Shown one piece after another: positions 8,552 to 16,561 of a stretch of DNA of 33,530 nt. A program made the position numbers and the translations under genes. The notes below the pieces were generated by a model, which was not told the DNA's origin, made no database searches, and was given only the letters and a program-made list of their open reading frames with translations. Position 1 is the first letter of the stretch; every line of letters starts with the position of its first letter. This DNA comes from Levilactobacillus tongjiangensis. Its GTDB lineage: Bacteria; Bacillota; Bacilli; Lactobacillales; Lactobacillaceae. Location: positions 1 to 33,530 of the forward strand of contig NZ_RHNY01000023.1 of NCBI RefSeq assembly GCF_003946345.1, in the 5' to 3' direction.

Positions 8552-9937
8552 ATGAAGATGCAACTTGCTGAAATTGCTCATGCAGTTGGAGCAATCAATG
8601 ATTTCGAACAATGGCGTAGTGTCAGTGTGACCAGCGTGGCGTTTGACAGTCGACACCTCCAGCCGGGGGGGCTTTTTATCCCATTGACTGGCGAACAGGA
8701 CGGCCATCAATTTATTCAATCGGCCATTGACCACGGGGCAGTGGCCACGTTGTGGGCTCGCGACATGGCCGGTGCTCCCGCTGATTTTCCCGTTCTCCAA
8801 GTGGCGGATTCTCTGAAGGCGTTGCAGGCCTTGGCCCAGTACTATTTGTCTAAAATCAATCCGCGAGTGGTTGCCATTACTGGTAGTAACGGTAAGACCA
8901 CCACGAAGGACATGATTGCGTCAGTGCTGGCTACTCAGTTCAACGTGACCAAGACGCACGCTAACTTTAACAATGAGATTGGTGTTCCCATGACCGTGTT
9001 ATCCATGGAACCAAATACTGAAATGTTAGTGGTTGAAATGGGGATGGATCGACCTGGGCAACTTGATTTCCTAAGTAGCTTAGTCATGCCAGACCTGGCA
9101 GTGATTACCATGATTGGTGAAGCCCATATCGAATTCTTTGGGACCCGTGACAAGATTGCGGATGCTAAGATGGAAATCACGCACAGTCTGAGTGACGATG
9201 GTATCTTCGTTTATGATGGAGACGAACCGTTACTGCGCGAACGTTCGACTGACTTGGTTCAACGGCAAGTAACCTTTGGCCAAGAGGGGACTAATGATCT
9301 GTTCGCTACCGATGTTCAAGCAACGTCCACGTCGACGAGCTTCGTGACGAATCAGTGGCCCAAGGTGACCTTTACGATTCCAATGATTGGGGCTTACAAT
9401 GTGAACAACGCCTTGGCTGCTCTTTCAGTGGCGTCCGTTTACCGGATTCGGCCGGAAAGTGCGCAGAAGGCACTGGCTACGGTCAACCTGACTGAGAACC
9501 GGGCTGAATGGCTGGAGAGTAGTACCGGGGCCGCTATCCTGAGTGACGTCTACAACTCCAATCCAACGGCTGTTAAGGAAGTCTTAGCGGCCTTCTCGCG
9601 GACACCAGTTGCCGGCAAGCGGTACGTGGTTCTGGGAGATATGTTGGAGCTGGGTGATCAGGCCAGTGCAATGCACGCTGGTCTTGCCACGGCAATCGAC
9701 CCAACGGCCATTGCTGGCGTTTACTTGGTTGGTCCGTTGATGGAGGCATTGGCTAAAGCATTAGCTGATCGTTATCCAAACCTACCAGTAGCCCACTATG
9801 GCGCGGATGAGCTGACAACGCTTACAACTGATTTACAGGCGAAATTAACCCCTGCTGATCAGATTTTATTAAAGGCATCCCATGGCATTCATTTGGAGCA
9901 AGTGTTGGCCGCACTGCGGGATTCCACTGAAAACTAA
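8552..9937 (+). CDS. murF: UDP-MurNAc-tripeptide--D-Ala-D-Ala ligase
   Basis: 461 residues. It adds the D-Ala-D-Ala dipeptide to the UDP-MurNAc tripeptide, using ATP, in the cytoplasm; this is the last soluble step of peptidoglycan precursor synthesis. The N-terminal substrate domain (SVAFDSR-like SVTSVAFDSR) is followed by the ATP loop GSNGKTTT at about residues 110-117, the central Mur ligase domain and the C-terminal domain (SNPTAVKEVL). I chose ATG 8552 because TAGGAG lies eight bases before it and the protein then begins MKMQLAEIA as in relatives. A longer frame back to 8489 lacks a ribosome site. alr, which makes the D-Ala, is encoded 3.7 kb downstream. Confidence 0.93.
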   Translation: MKMQLAEIAHAVGAINDFEQWRSVSVTSVAFDSRHLQPGGLFIPLTGEQDGHQFIQSAIDHGAVATLWARDMAGAPADFPVLQVADSLKALQALAQYYLSKINPRVVAITGSNGKTTTKDMIASVLATQFNVTKTHANFNNEIGVPMTVLSMEPNTEMLVVEMGMDRPGQLDFLSSLVMPDLAVITMIGEAHIEFFGTRDKIADAKMEITHSLSDDGIFVYDGDEPLLRERSTDLVQRQVTFGQEGTNDLFATDVQATSTSTSFVTNQWPKVTFTIPMIGAYNVNNALAALSVASVYRIRPESAQKALATVNLTENRAEWLESSTGAAILSDVYNSNPTAVKEVLAAFSRTPVAGKRYVVLGDMLELGDQASAMHAGLATAIDPTAIAGVYLVGPLMEALAKALADRYPNLPVAHYGADELTTLTTDLQAKLTPADQILLKASHGIHLEQVLAALRDSTEN

Positions 9938-9947
9938 CATGAAAATG

Positions 9948-9985
9948 AAGCAACTTCCATGAGTCTTGGGAGTTGCTTATTTTGT
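9948..9985 (+). terminator. Intrinsic terminator after murF
   Basis: Stem AAGCAACTTCC with GGGAGTTGCTT (one mismatch), followed by a T-rich tract. Confidence 0.7.
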
Positions 9986-10128
9986 TTCAGCGTTGTATGA
10001 TGGCTTAGTTGTATTTAAGAAACGAAATTACCCCGTTCTAGCCAATCATCATCCGCACCAAGGAAAACGGATTTTTTCCAAGTATTTTGAGGCACTAGGG
10101 CGACGTATCCATTAGGAGGAAAATATTT

Positions 10129-11724
10129 TTGAAGTTTAACGAACTAGGTCTTTCTGAAGACCTACTGAAAGCAGTTACCACAGCAGGTTATGAAGAAGCG
10201 ACCCCAATTCAAGCCGAGACAATCCCAATGGTCTTAGCTGGTCAAGATGTTATTGGCCAAGCTCAGACTGGTACTGGGAAGACTGCGGCCTTCGCTTTAC
10301 CAATCTTGGAAAAGATTGATAAGAGCAACGAAAACGTGCAAGCGTTGGTTGTTTCCCCAACACGGGAACTGGCTATCCAAACCCAAGAAGAAATTTATAA
10401 ATTAGGCCGTAACGAACGGGCAAATGTCCAAGTCGTTTATGGTGGGGCAGATATTCGTCGTCAAATCAAATCCTTAAAGAACCACCCGCAAGTGGTTGTT
10501 GGGACCCCGGGTCGGTTACTGGATCATATTCGCCGGCACACGCTGAAGCTAGATCACGTTCAAATGTTGGTCTTAGATGAAGCTGATGAAATGTTAAACA
10601 TGGGATTCTTGGATGACATTGAAGACATCATCAAGCAATTGCCAGAAGAACGTCAAACGATGCTCTTCTCAGCAACGATGCCACCCGAAATTAAGCGGGT
10701 TGGTGTTCAATTCATGCAAGACCCTAAGCACGTGAAGATTAAGGCTAAAGAATTAACGACCGACTTGATCGATCAATTCTACGTCCGTTCACGTGACTTT
10801 GAAAAGTTTGATGTGATGACGCGTTTCTTCGACGTTCAATCACCAGACTTGACCATCGTCTTCACACGGACGAAGCGTCGGGTTGATGAAATCTCTAGTG
10901 GGCTGCAAGCTCGTGGCTACAACGCTGCAGGGATTCATGGTGACCTGACCCAGAAGCGTCGGACTCAAATCATGAACGAATTCCGTCATGGTCAATTGGA
11001 CATCCTGGTTGCAACCGACGTGGCTGCTCGTGGGATCGATATCAATGACGTGACCCACGTTTATAACTACGATATTCCACAAGATCCAGATAGCTACGTT
11101 CACCGTGTCGGCCGTACTGGTCGTGCCGGGAAGCATGGGGTTTCCATGACTTTCGTAACGCCTAACGAAATGGACTACTTGCGTGAAATTGAAAAGCTGA
11201 CGAAGGTGCGGATGCTTCCTTTGAAGCCACCTTCGGATGAAGAAGCCTTGGTTAGCCAATTAGGTGCTGCTAAAGAAGCAGTTAGCGAATTGGTTAGCAA
11301 GACGGATACCGAAAAGTTTGCTAAGACGGCTGAAGGTCTCTTAAACGAATACGATGCTGAAGACTTGGTTGCAGCGCTCTTAAACGACCTGACCAAGGAC
11401 AACAGTAACCAAGTACCCGTTAAGATTACTCCAGAACGACCATTACCTAAGCGTGGTGGCAAACGTCATGGCGGTGGCGGCTACCATCATGGTGGCGGGA
11501 ACCATCGTCGTAGTGGCAACGGTGGCGGTGGCTACCGTGGTCACCGTAGCAACGACTCACGTGGCGGCGGTCATGGTGGTTCACGTGGCGGTCATGATTC
11601 TTCTCGGAGTCATGATTCACGTAACCATGGTGGCGATAGCCGGAACCATCGTAGCAACGGTGGTAACAGTGGTCGGCGTAACGAGGGTGGCAGCCGCGGC
11701 TTCACCATTCGTAAGAAAGACTAG
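10129..11724 (+). CDS. cshA: DEAD-box RNA helicase CshA
   Basis: 531 residues from a TTG start with AGGAGG ten bases before it. All helicase motifs are present: Q motif TPIQ (about 25-28), AQTGTGKT (45-52), DEAD (about 150-153), SAT (about 180) and HRVGRTGRAG (about 325-334). CshA-type helicases unwind RNA in the degradosome, in ribosome assembly and in cold adaptation. The last 90 residues (from about 441) are a low-complexity tail very rich in Gly, His, Arg, Ser and Asn, expected to bind RNA. A similar His/Gly/Arg tail ends the YabR protein encoded at 26388. Single-gene unit with its own terminator. Confidence 0.93.
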   Translation: MKFNELGLSEDLLKAVTTAGYEEATPIQAETIPMVLAGQDVIGQAQTGTGKTAAFALPILEKIDKSNENVQALVVSPTRELAIQTQEEIYKLGRNERANVQVVYGGADIRRQIKSLKNHPQVVVGTPGRLLDHIRRHTLKLDHVQMLVLDEADEMLNMGFLDDIEDIIKQLPEERQTMLFSATMPPEIKRVGVQFMQDPKHVKIKAKELTTDLIDQFYVRSRDFEKFDVMTRFFDVQSPDLTIVFTRTKRRVDEISSGLQARGYNAAGIHGDLTQKRRTQIMNEFRHGQLDILVATDVAARGIDINDVTHVYNYDIPQDPDSYVHRVGRTGRAGKHGVSMTFVTPNEMDYLREIEKLTKVRMLPLKPPSDEEALVSQLGAAKEAVSELVSKTDTEKFAKTAEGLLNEYDAEDLVAALLNDLTKDNSNQVPVKITPERPLPKRGGKRHGGGGYHHGGGNHRRSGNGGGGYRGHRSNDSRGGGHGGSRGGHDSSRSHDSRNHGGDSRNHRSNGGNSGRRNEGGSRGFTIRKKD

Positions 11725-11750
11725 TTTCATCTAAAAATTGATTAGAAGTG

Positions 11751-11788
11751 AGCTCTTACCGGCGGCAACCGGTAGGAGCTTTTTCTTT
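11751..11788 (+). terminator. Intrinsic terminator after cshA
   Basis: Stem AGCTCTTACCGG with CCGGTAGGAGCT, a 6-base loop, then TTTTTCTTT. Confidence 0.8.
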
Positions 11789-11891
11789 GCCCAAAATTAT
11801 TGACGAAAAATTTTACTAGCTTGAAATGCCGGCAAATCAGTAGTTGACTAATAATTTTATACTATAAATTGATATTAGTTAAAAATATTAG

Positions 11892-11920
11892 TTGCGTTTG
11901 TCGCCTAGGCATGATATTAT
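11892..11920 (+). promoter_or_regulatory. Promoter for the baeRF gene
   Basis: TTGCGT (11892-11897), a 17-base spacer and TATTAT (11915-11920). It precedes the gene by about 60 bases. The rest of the 255-base gap after cshA is AT-rich with no other clear signal. Confidence 0.5.
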
Positions 11921-11979
11921 TCTCTTATCGAATTGATACGAAGAATCTTATGACAACCAATTATGGAGGATAAATCATT

Positions 11980-13122
11980 ATGGCAAACCACTTTGACTTA
12001 CACGCAGCATTGACGCTCGCCACGAAGCCAGGTCCTTTTGTGACAATGACCTTACCCATCACGGGGATTCCGAATACCGACCGAACACAATTTAATAGTT
12101 TACTGAAACAAGGACGGTCTCAGTTGACCGAATTAGCACCCGACAGAGTGTGGTCTGCATATGAGCCAGCCTTTGCGCCATTTACTCATGGTGCGTTAAC
12201 CAACGGCAGTGCTATGGGACTGCTGATCATGGCTGGGCCAACGACGAGTTATCATTATTGGTTACACAGCCCGGTAATGCCAACCTTGGCAGTAACTTAT
12301 CAGCCAAACGTACTGCCGATTTTACAGGCGCAAGATCAAACAAGTGATTACGACTTACTCTTACTTGGCCGTGATGCCTTCGAGTTGGCACAGGTTCGAG
12401 GTGGTCGCGCCGAACTCGTCAATCTTCCAATCGAGGCACCCGCCACTATGGCGCAAGCGTTAGGCGAGGAAGTTCGTGACCGAGGTCGTTGGCAACGATC
12501 CGCTGGGGTTGGGACGCACTATAGTGGAACCGGGTCATTGGATACTGCTAAAGCCGCTGACCAACGGAATTACTTTCAGCAGGTCGATACCTACGTGACA
12601 CAACATTATTCAAATGTGGCGCAGGTTCCCCTAATCTTAGTTGCTGGTGCGAATGAACAAGGGAATTTCCGCAAGCTTTCCCAGAACGCGTACTTGGAGG
12701 CCACGGTACGGGTAACGCAGGTGCCTAACCTGGCTGCTGCTAATCAAACACTCGCGGCTTTAACGGTTGGTGTGAACCGCCAACGTTATGAGCAGGCGGC
12801 CCAGATTCGTCAAGATGCCTTTGCTAAAGCCCGTCAAAATGAGCAAATCGTTATGGATCTCGGCCGGTTGGCAACAGCGGCCGTTCAAGGCCAGTTGGCG
12901 AAACTCTGGATTCGGACGGAAGCCTTTCAACCGGGTCACCTGACTGCACAGGGTGCGGTGATGACGGCGACGGCTCTGAGTCGGCAGAACAATCTTTACA
13001 ACGATTTGGCGCTCTTGGTTAGCCAACTTGGTGGTGAGGTACACTTGCTACCAGCCGAGATGATGCCAACGAGTCAACCTATAGCTGCACAACTCCGGCT
13101 CCGCGAGGCCGTGATGCATTAA
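11980..13122 (+). CDS. Bacterial eRF1-like (baeRF) family protein
   Basis: 380 residues. The N-terminus (PGPFVTMTLPITG then DRTQFNSLLKQG) and the C-terminus (GGEVHLLPAEMMP followed by AAQLRLREA) match the start and end patterns of the baeRF families, bacterial relatives of archaeal/eukaryotic release factor 1. These are known mainly from comparative genomics and are proposed to act on ribosomes, for example in rescue or nascent-chain release. The middle contains a DLLLLGRD strand and a region where the GGQ catalytic loop would fall in true eRF1; no GGQ is present here. No membrane segment. Single gene with promoter and terminator. Assignment is from memory of the family pattern; the exact baeRF subfamily is not decided. 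Confidence 0.7.
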   Translation: MANHFDLHAALTLATKPGPFVTMTLPITGIPNTDRTQFNSLLKQGRSQLTELAPDRVWSAYEPAFAPFTHGALTNGSAMGLLIMAGPTTSYHYWLHSPVMPTLAVTYQPNVLPILQAQDQTSDYDLLLLGRDAFELAQVRGGRAELVNLPIEAPATMAQALGEEVRDRGRWQRSAGVGTHYSGTGSLDTAKAADQRNYFQQVDTYVTQHYSNVAQVPLILVAGANEQGNFRKLSQNAYLEATVRVTQVPNLAAANQTLAALTVGVNRQRYEQAAQIRQDAFAKARQNEQIVMDLGRLATAAVQGQLAKLWIRTEAFQPGHLTAQGAVMTATALSRQNNLYNDLALLVSQLGGEVHLLPAEMMPTSQPIAAQLRLREAVMH

Positions 13123-13131
13123 TTTAGGGAC

Positions 13132-13168
13132 AAGGGAGAGTGCGGACTGCGAGCCCACTCTCCCTTTT
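13132..13168 (+). terminator. Intrinsic terminator after the baeRF gene
   Basis: Perfect 11-bp stem AAGGGAGAGTG/CACTCTCCCTT followed by Ts. An outer TTTAG/CTAAA pair may extend it. Confidence 0.8.
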
Positions 13169-13316
13169 GACTAAATTGGGTGGGATTACGACTACCTGAA
13201 CACCAACCGCTTCTTAACATTAGTTTACAATTACGCTTAACTGGGTAACTTGTTGCGGTAATCACGCTTTGCTGTGATAAAATACAGTCTGGACAAAATA
13301 AAGAGAGGTGATGATA

Positions 13317-13673
13317 GTGATCTACGGAATTGGTATTGATATCACTGATCTGGCACGGGTCAATGCGGTTGTGGCTAAGCAACCGCAATTCCTAGACAAG
13401 GTTCTGACCCCCAATGAGTTGACTGATTATGGTCAGCTAAGTGGGCAACGGGCCGTTGAATTCATTGCCGGACGGTGGTCGGCCAAGGAGTCATACAGCA
13501 AAGCTTTGGGGACTGGTATTGGCAAGGCCGTAGGGTTTCAAGATATCGAGATTCGTGACGACCAGACCGGCCGTCCAAGCGTAATCCGTCATCCCTTCGG
13601 GGGCAACGCCTTTGTGTCAATTTCACATACGGCGACGGTGGTCATGACGGAGGTAATTTTAGAAAGAGGGTAA
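13317..13673 (+). CDS. acpS: Holo-[acyl-carrier-protein] synthase
   Basis: 118 residues, the normal AcpS length. It moves 4'-phosphopantetheine from CoA to the serine of acyl carrier protein, enabling fatty acid synthesis. The Mg-binding Asp in GIGIDITDL (D8) and Glu in [14 protein letters not shown] (about residue 58) are present. I chose GTG 13317: GAGAGG lies eight bases before it and the protein then starts MIYGIGID as in relatives. Earlier in-frame GTG 13308 and ATG 13311 overlap or touch the ribosome site. alr starts 5 bases after the stop, so acpS-alr is an operon. Confidence 0.93.
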   Translation: MIYGIGIDITDLARVNAVVAKQPQFLDKVLTPNELTDYGQLSGQRAVEFIAGRWSAKESYSKALGTGIGKAVGFQDIEIRDDQTGRPSVIRHPFGGNAFVSISHTATVVMTEVILERG

Positions 13674-13678
13674 GGTTC

Positions 13679-14806
13679 ATGGTAGTAGTAGGGGGGCACC
13701 GGCCAACACAGCTGGTAATTGATTGTCAGGCCTTGCGGGCCAATATTCACACGGAAGTTGACCGATTAGCCGCGGGTTGCGACCTGTTCATGGTCGTGAA
13801 GGCCAACGGTTACGGTCACGGGGCCGTACAGGTCGCTCAGGCGGCCAAGGAAGCCGGTGCCACGGGATTTTGCGTGGCAATATTGGACGAAGCATTGGAA
13901 CTCAGAGCAGCCGGGTTCGATGAACCCATCCTGGTTTTGGGAGTCACGGAACCAGCTGACGCACCAGTCATGGTCGAACAAAATATTTCCGTTGCCGTGG
14001 CTGATTTGGAATGGTTAGAGTTAGCAACACGGTCACTGTCGTTGTTTGAAATGGTTCAGCCACTACCCGTTCATTTAGCACTAGACACGGGCATGGGGCG
14101 AATTGGGTTTCAGACCAAAGCTGAGGTCGAGGTGGTCGTTGATTTTCTCCGGCAACATCCGGCACAGTTTAACTTTGAAGGGATCTTTACCCACTTCTCT
14201 ACGGCGGATGACCCTAATGACGATTATTTTCAGAAGCAAGTGGCTAAATGGCACGATCTAACGGACTGGTTACCGCAAAAACCACGTTACGTGCACGTCT
14301 CCAACTCGGCAACGAGTTTGTGGCATGATGCCTGCAACGGTAACATGGTGCGCTTCGGGGCAGCCGGGTACGGGTTGAATCCTTCGGGAACGGCCATTGC
14401 TGAGCCGTATCCGCTACAACCGGCAATGAGTCTGACCAGTGAACTGATGCAGGCTCGGCTGGTGCCAGCGGGCTCATCAGTCAGTTATGGGGCGACTTAT
14501 ACCTTACCGGAGGATGAATGGATCGGCACAGTGTCCGTCGGGTACGCCGATGGGTATCCACGACGGATGCAAGGCTTCGATGTCCTAGTTGACGGTCAGC
14601 GCTGTGAAATTGTTGGTCGCGTCTGCATGGATCAATTGATGGTGCGGCTGCCACATCGGTATCCCCGGCGAACCAAGGTCACGTTGATCGGCCAGGATGG
14701 TCACGAACGGATTACACTGCAAGACATCGCGGACTACTGTGACACGATTCATTATGAAATTGCTTGTGGCTTCACTACGCGGGTACCACGGGTCTATCGT
14801 CATTAA
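13679..14806 (+). CDS. alr: Alanine racemase
   Basis: 375 residues. A PLP enzyme that converts L-Ala to D-Ala for peptidoglycan and teichoic acids. The PLP lysine lies in [11 protein letters not shown] (about residue 41), the catalytic tyrosine in [10 protein letters not shown] (about residue 271), and the C-terminal beta domain has [10 protein letters not shown]. Length and order fit the family. The start ATG lies 5 bases after acpS. The order acpS-alr-(small gene)-mazF resembles the Bacillus dal-ndoAI-ndoA region. Confidence 0.95.
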   Translation: MVVVGGHRPTQLVIDCQALRANIHTEVDRLAAGCDLFMVVKANGYGHGAVQVAQAAKEAGATGFCVAILDEALELRAAGFDEPILVLGVTEPADAPVMVEQNISVAVADLEWLELATRSLSLFEMVQPLPVHLALDTGMGRIGFQTKAEVEVVVDFLRQHPAQFNFEGIFTHFSTADDPNDDYFQKQVAKWHDLTDWLPQKPRYVHVSNSATSLWHDACNGNMVRFGAAGYGLNPSGTAIAEPYPLQPAMSLTSELMQARLVPAGSSVSYGATYTLPEDEWIGTVSVGYADGYPRRMQGFDVLVDGQRCEIVGRVCMDQLMVRLPHRYPRRTKVTLIGQDGHERITLQDIADYCDTIHYEIACGFTTRVPRVYRH

Positions 14807-14840
14807 TTTATCGTGTTATGTGTCCAGGGGTGGTGTTTCG

Positions 14841-14849
14841 TGGTAAACT
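14841..14849 (+). promoter_or_regulatory. Possible extended -10 promoter before the small gene and mazF
   Basis: TGG followed by TAAACT (14844-14849), with a poor -35. It would let the toxin pair be transcribed apart from acpS-alr. Weak. Confidence 0.3.
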
Positions 14850-14887
14850 GTATGAGACGAAGTGAATTTACTTGAGGAGGGCAATTC

Positions 14888-15115
14888 ATGGCTCAATCGC
14901 AGCAATTAGAACGACCACGGTTACGAGGACACATTTCCCGCAGACAGCGGCATCAAGCGCTGGTTCCTCTGCGGGCGGCAGCTTCACGTAAGCTGGCTTT
15001 GATTGTTGGGTATCAAGCAATGGCTTTGATCAACCGGGATATTGCTCGCGTCTTCACACCATGTGAAGAGGAAGCGGAGCGCCGGTTAACAAAATTTCGT
15101 AGAACAAAGCATTAA
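14888..15115 (+). CDS. Small basic protein in the antitoxin position before MazF
   Basis: 75 residues with GAGGAGG seven bases before the ATG. It sits between alr and mazF exactly where Bacillus has the antitoxin EndoAI, with 29 bases before mazF, so it is the obvious candidate antitoxin. The sequence is odd for that job. I count 17 Arg/Lys against 6 Asp/Glu, and the N-terminal third is strongly basic (RPRLRGHISRRQRH), whereas MazE-type antitoxins usually have an acidic C-terminal toxin-binding tail. Here the only acidic patch is CEEEAE near residues 58-63. No clear ribbon-helix-helix or AbrB-like pattern is visible. Function as antitoxin is inferred from position only. Confidence 0.7.
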   Translation: MAQSQQLERPRLRGHISRRQRHQALVPLRAAASRKLALIVGYQAMALINRDIARVFTPCEEEAERRLTKFRRTKH

Positions 15116-15144
15116 AAAATTAATCAGATAGGGGATGGCGGCCC

Positions 15145-15528
15145 ATGGCCCGTGTTGAAGTCAAACGCGGTGACGTTTTCTTCGCCGACCTATCACCAGT
15201 CGTTGGTTCGGAACAGGGGGGCATGCGCCCCGTTTTGATCATCCAGAACAACGTGGGAAATCACTATAGTCCAACCGTTATCGTGGCGGCAATCACCGCT
15301 CGAATCGAGAAGCCTAAAATGCCGACGCATGTCGGCATTTCCGCTGACCGGACCGGAATCGAGCGTGATTCCGTCATTTTGCTTGAGCAAATTCGGACGA
15401 TCGATAAGCAACGGTTGCGGGACCAGGTGACTCACTTGGACGAAAAAACCATGGCAGCGGTCGATGCTGCACTGGCAACCAGCATCGGCTTGGTGGACAA
15501 GGCGCGTAAAAGAAAAGGTAAAAAGTAA
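15145..15528 (+). CDS. mazF: MazF-family mRNA endoribonuclease toxin
   Basis: 127 residues. The family start [21 protein letters not shown], which runs into [10 protein letters not shown], is intact, with catalytic Arg at about 28 and Thr at about 51 in AAITARI. It is longer than Bacillus NdoA by about 11 residues, mostly a basic C-terminal tail ending KARKRKGKK. MazF enzymes cut single-stranded mRNA at short motifs and are held inactive by a partner antitoxin. The start ATG 15145 has AGGGG 11 bases upstream; GTG 15154 is a possible alternative. No sigB genes follow, unlike Bacillus. Confidence 0.9.
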   Translation: MARVEVKRGDVFFADLSPVVGSEQGGMRPVLIIQNNVGNHYSPTVIVAAITARIEKPKMPTHVGISADRTGIERDSVILLEQIRTIDKQRLRDQVTHLDEKTMAAVDAALATSIGLVDKARKRKGKK

Positions 15529-15557
15529 CACCTACATAGTTTCACGGTGACTTGCCC

Positions 15558-15602
15558 AAAAAAGCGGTCACGACTTCATGATGGAGTCGTGACCGCTTTT
15601 TT
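15558..15602. terminator. Bidirectional terminator between mazF and the CBS gene
   Basis: A perfect 18-bp stem AAAAAAGCGGTCACGACT with its complement encloses a 9-base loop. T-runs follow on both strands, so it can end mazF (plus) and the CBS gene (minus). Confidence 0.85.
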
Positions 15603-15611
15603 GTGACTTAT

Positions 15612-16253
15612 TTAGTTCTCGTGACGTAAATCTTCGATTTCTGGGACGTGGAATTCTTTACGTTCCAACGCCTTAACGATTCGGTCGAGCTTTTCTTCAT
15701 CCACTTCGGCTGGCAGAGTGAACATGGTCCGATGAACCAGTTCGCCTTCTTGCGCATCCAAACTGATGACGCTCGCAATCGACGTGTACTTGGTGATGAC
15801 CTTGGCCATCCCAGCGAGGTCGCCTCGTTCACCGGCAGAAACGACGGTTAAAACGTAACTCCCAATGTTGACGTTCCAGGATTGGGACAGCATGTCCATC
15901 AACCGGGTATGCGTCAGAATCCCATAGAAGGCGTTCTTGTCGTCTAAAACGGCAATGTAGGGTAAGTCCTTGATTGAGAAGAAAACGTTGAAGAAGGCCG
16001 CGTTAACGGAAATAAACTTGGTGGCATTTTTCAGTAACGATGTCACCGGAAGCTGCATATCGCCGCCCCGGGACTTGTGGCGATAGATGTGCATTTTATA
16101 GATGTTACCCCGAAAGATCTGCCCGGTTTCATCCAGGATGGGAACACACCGGTAGCCCGAGTCTTCCAAGACCTTTAAGGCTTGTTCCAGGGTGACGTCC
16201 TCGCGAACCGTAACCAAACGTTCTTTCGGTTTCACTAGGGATTTAAGCAGCAT
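15612..16253 (-). CDS. cbpA: CBS-pair and ACT domain protein, CbpA-like (c-di-AMP binding family)
   Basis: 213 residues. Two CBS motifs (about residues 8-60 and 70-130, with VTLEQALKVLEDSGYRCVPI and FYGILTHTRLMDML) are followed by an ACT-like domain (about 137-205, SYVLTVVSAGERGDLAGMAK). This CBS+ACT arrangement matches Listeria CbpA (Lmo0553), a c-di-AMP binding protein. Binding here is inferred from the family, not visible. AGGAGG lies eight bases before the ATG. Cytoplasmic. The promoter region carries repeated TTCTAAT elements that look like an operator. Confidence 0.7.
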   Translation of the reverse strand: MLLKSLVKPKERLVTVREDVTLEQALKVLEDSGYRCVPILDETGQIFRGNIYKMHIYRHKSRGGDMQLPVTSLLKNATKFISVNAAFFNVFFSIKDLPYIAVLDDKNAFYGILTHTRLMDMLSQSWNVNIGSYVLTVVSAGERGDLAGMAKVITKYTSIASVISLDAQEGELVHRTMFTLPAEVDEEKLDRIVKALERKEFHVPEIEDLRHEN

Positions 16254-16271
16254 AGCAGATGACCTCCTAAA

Positions 16272-16307
16272 ATTAGAAACTTCTAATAATCTCTTCTAAT
16301 AATACCA
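16272..16307 (-). promoter_or_regulatory. Promoter and operator-like repeats of the CBS gene
   Basis: On minus, TGG followed by TATTAT (16299-16307) is an extended -10. An 11-base direct repeat CTTCTAATAAT occurs at 16280-16290 and 16293-16303, and a perfect 7-bp inverted repeat ATTAGAA/TTCTAAT spans 16272-16287. The repeats overlap the -10 and the start site, where a repressor would sit. The binding protein is unknown. Confidence 0.45.
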
Positions 16308-16344
16308 TAGTTGCCCTAACTCCGACCAGCTATTTTCAGAGAAA

Positions 16345-16521
16345 TTGGTAGTAAACTCGCATAAAACGTGGAGATGCTCGTTACCCTATGATTTGAGCGA
16401 GGTTGCCAATCTCCTAGCCGATGATGCCTCGTTAACGTTGGATTCACCGGTCGTCCGGGTGTTAGGGACAAATCGCCGATTGGTAATTTTGGATGCAATT
16501 TGGGCAAGAAAAAAGTTGTGA
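16345..16521 (+). CDS. Possible small gene or gene remnant, 58 residues
   Basis: In the 308-base gap between the CBS and transpeptidase genes, the plus strand has an open frame from an in-frame stop at 16300 to TGA at 16519-16521. The only usable start is TTG 16345 with a poor ribosome site. The peptide looks protein-like (SLPYDLSEVANLLADD, then VVRVLGTNRRLVILDAIWAR), its codons resemble the neighbours, and a terminator with a T-run on plus overlaps its end. Family not recognised. It could equally be the 3' remnant of a lost gene. Confidence 0.35.
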   Translation: MVVNSHKTWRCSLPYDLSEVANLLADDASLTLDSPVVRVLGTNRRLVILDAIWARKKL

Positions 16522-16552
16522 ACCACCGGAAGGGCGACGCACAACTTTTTTT
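16509..16552. terminator. Bidirectional terminator at the end of the transpeptidase gene
   Basis: A perfect 12-bp stem AAAAAAGTTGTG/CACAACTTTTTT has T-runs on both strands. It ends the minus-strand transpeptidase gene and could end the small plus-strand frame at 16345. Confidence 0.8.
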
Positions 16553-16561
16553 AAAATTAAA

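Noticed and set aside
10840-11259. 139-codon minus-strand frame inside cshA
   Set aside because: Shadow of a strongly coding gene; composition of the peptide is not protein-family-like.
11453-11734. 93-codon plus-strand frame rich in Val, Ala, Thr
   Set aside because: Out-of-frame reading of the GGT/CAT-rich repetitive tail of cshA. The same effect occurs in yabR at 26581-26865.
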